A DNA stretch of 5,793 nucleotides. Origin: Burkholderiaceae bacterium. GTDB taxonomy: Bacteria; Pseudomonadota; Gammaproteobacteria; Burkholderiales; Burkholderiaceae_D. The stretch is taken from positions 1-5,793 of the forward strand of contig JAIELO010000168.1 in NCBI GenBank assembly GCA_019752915.1. The letters are read 5' to 3'. The notes below the pieces were generated by a model. It had not been told where the DNA came from, did no database searches, and saw nothing but the letters and a program-made list of their open reading frames with translations. The position numbers and the translations under genes are program-made. Below, piece after piece: positions 5,705 to 5,793 of this stretch (the stretch's first letter is position 1; each line of letters begins with the position of its first letter).

Positions 5705-5743
5705 CATCATATTAAAAAAATATCGTTACGTCCCCATTTCATC
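5674..5743. repeat. Exact 35-bp tandem duplication of one palindrome arm
   Basis: 5674-5708 and 5709-5743 are identical and adjacent. Each has ATATT, seven A, TATCGTTACGTCCCC, then ATTTCATC. The second copy can also pair with the left arm at 5658-5678, so two alternative hairpins are possible. Confidence 0.9.
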
Positions 5744-5753
5744 TAACGGAAAT

Positions 5754-5785
5754 AAAAAAGCCACCGCGGTAGAACCGGGTGGCTT
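5754..5785 (-). terminator. Terminator of a - strand gene lying beyond the right end
   Basis: The stem AAGCCACC (5758-5765) / GGTGGCTT (5778-5785) continues inward as CGGT/ACCG around an AGA loop, with one bulged G. On the - strand it is followed by a run of six T (5759-5754). This indicates a gene transcribed leftward from outside the window. The outer stem has the same sequence as the terminator at 4805-4828. Confidence 0.75.
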
Positions 5786-5793
5786 GAATAGTG

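Noticed and set aside
5458..5715. + strand frame of 85 codons near the right end
   Set aside because: It overlaps the start of the - strand gene, its promoter and the repeat block; no ribosome site and no domain.
5658..5743. CRISPR array
   Set aside because: There are only two adjacent direct copies with no spacer between them, and the unit is one arm of a palindrome.

Overview
The window looks like chromosomal DNA of a betaproteobacterium, most likely Neisseriales (Chromobacteriaceae or Chitinibacteraceae type). This rests on the DnaX and UbiD sequences, a 98-nt 4.5S-type SRP RNA and moderately high-GC codon use. The genus assignment is inference, since no search could be run. Most of the window is a housekeeping region. 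The less ordinary material lies at the left edge, in the long leader of the transglycosylase gene, and at the right edge.

Layout from left to right. Positions 1 to about 150 encode, on the + strand, a fragment of a c-di-GMP phosphodiesterase-type EAL domain. It runs head-on into the 3'-truncated first ~260 codons of dnaX (- strand, start at 927), so the left edge appears to be a rearrangement or a chimeric join. Divergent from dnaX is a gene for a small secreted protein of unknown function (1087-1740). A bidirectional hairpin terminator (1778-1804) follows. It also ends the SRP RNA gene ffs (- strand, 1818-1915), whose sigma70 promoter lies partly inside the 3' end of ubiD. ubiD (- strand, 1930-3414) is complete and encodes the prenylated-FMN-dependent decarboxylase of ubiquinone synthesis.

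Between ubiD and the next gene lie about 480 bp. The ubiD-proximal part is AT-rich, and a clear promoter (TTGACT-17-TACAAT, 3548-3576) drives the + strand. The RNA leader that follows is about 310 nt. It contains several mutually consistent helices, competing pairings, a 12-bp palindrome and a possible 20-codon upstream ORF, and leads into a membrane-anchored lytic transglycosylase (3894-4784). I could not match the leader to a known riboswitch class. Just before the start codon, the in-frame leader translation reads LAAYNAG, the conserved C-terminal SLT motif, while the gene itself has a degenerate version of it.

A second bidirectional terminator (4805-4828) separates this gene from a convergent gene (4855-5535) for a proline-rich, TonB-like membrane-anchored protein of unknown function. 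That gene's promoter has a perfect TTGCCA-GCT-TGGCAA operator-like inverted repeat inside its spacer. The right edge holds a perfect 21-bp inverted repeat plus an exact 35-bp tandem duplication of one arm, resembling REP/RAYT-type palindromes. Beyond it is a terminator for a - strand gene outside the window.

The genes do not form one pathway: replication (dnaX), protein targeting (ffs), quinone synthesis (ubiD) and envelope functions (transglycosylase and two exported proteins) simply sit side by side.
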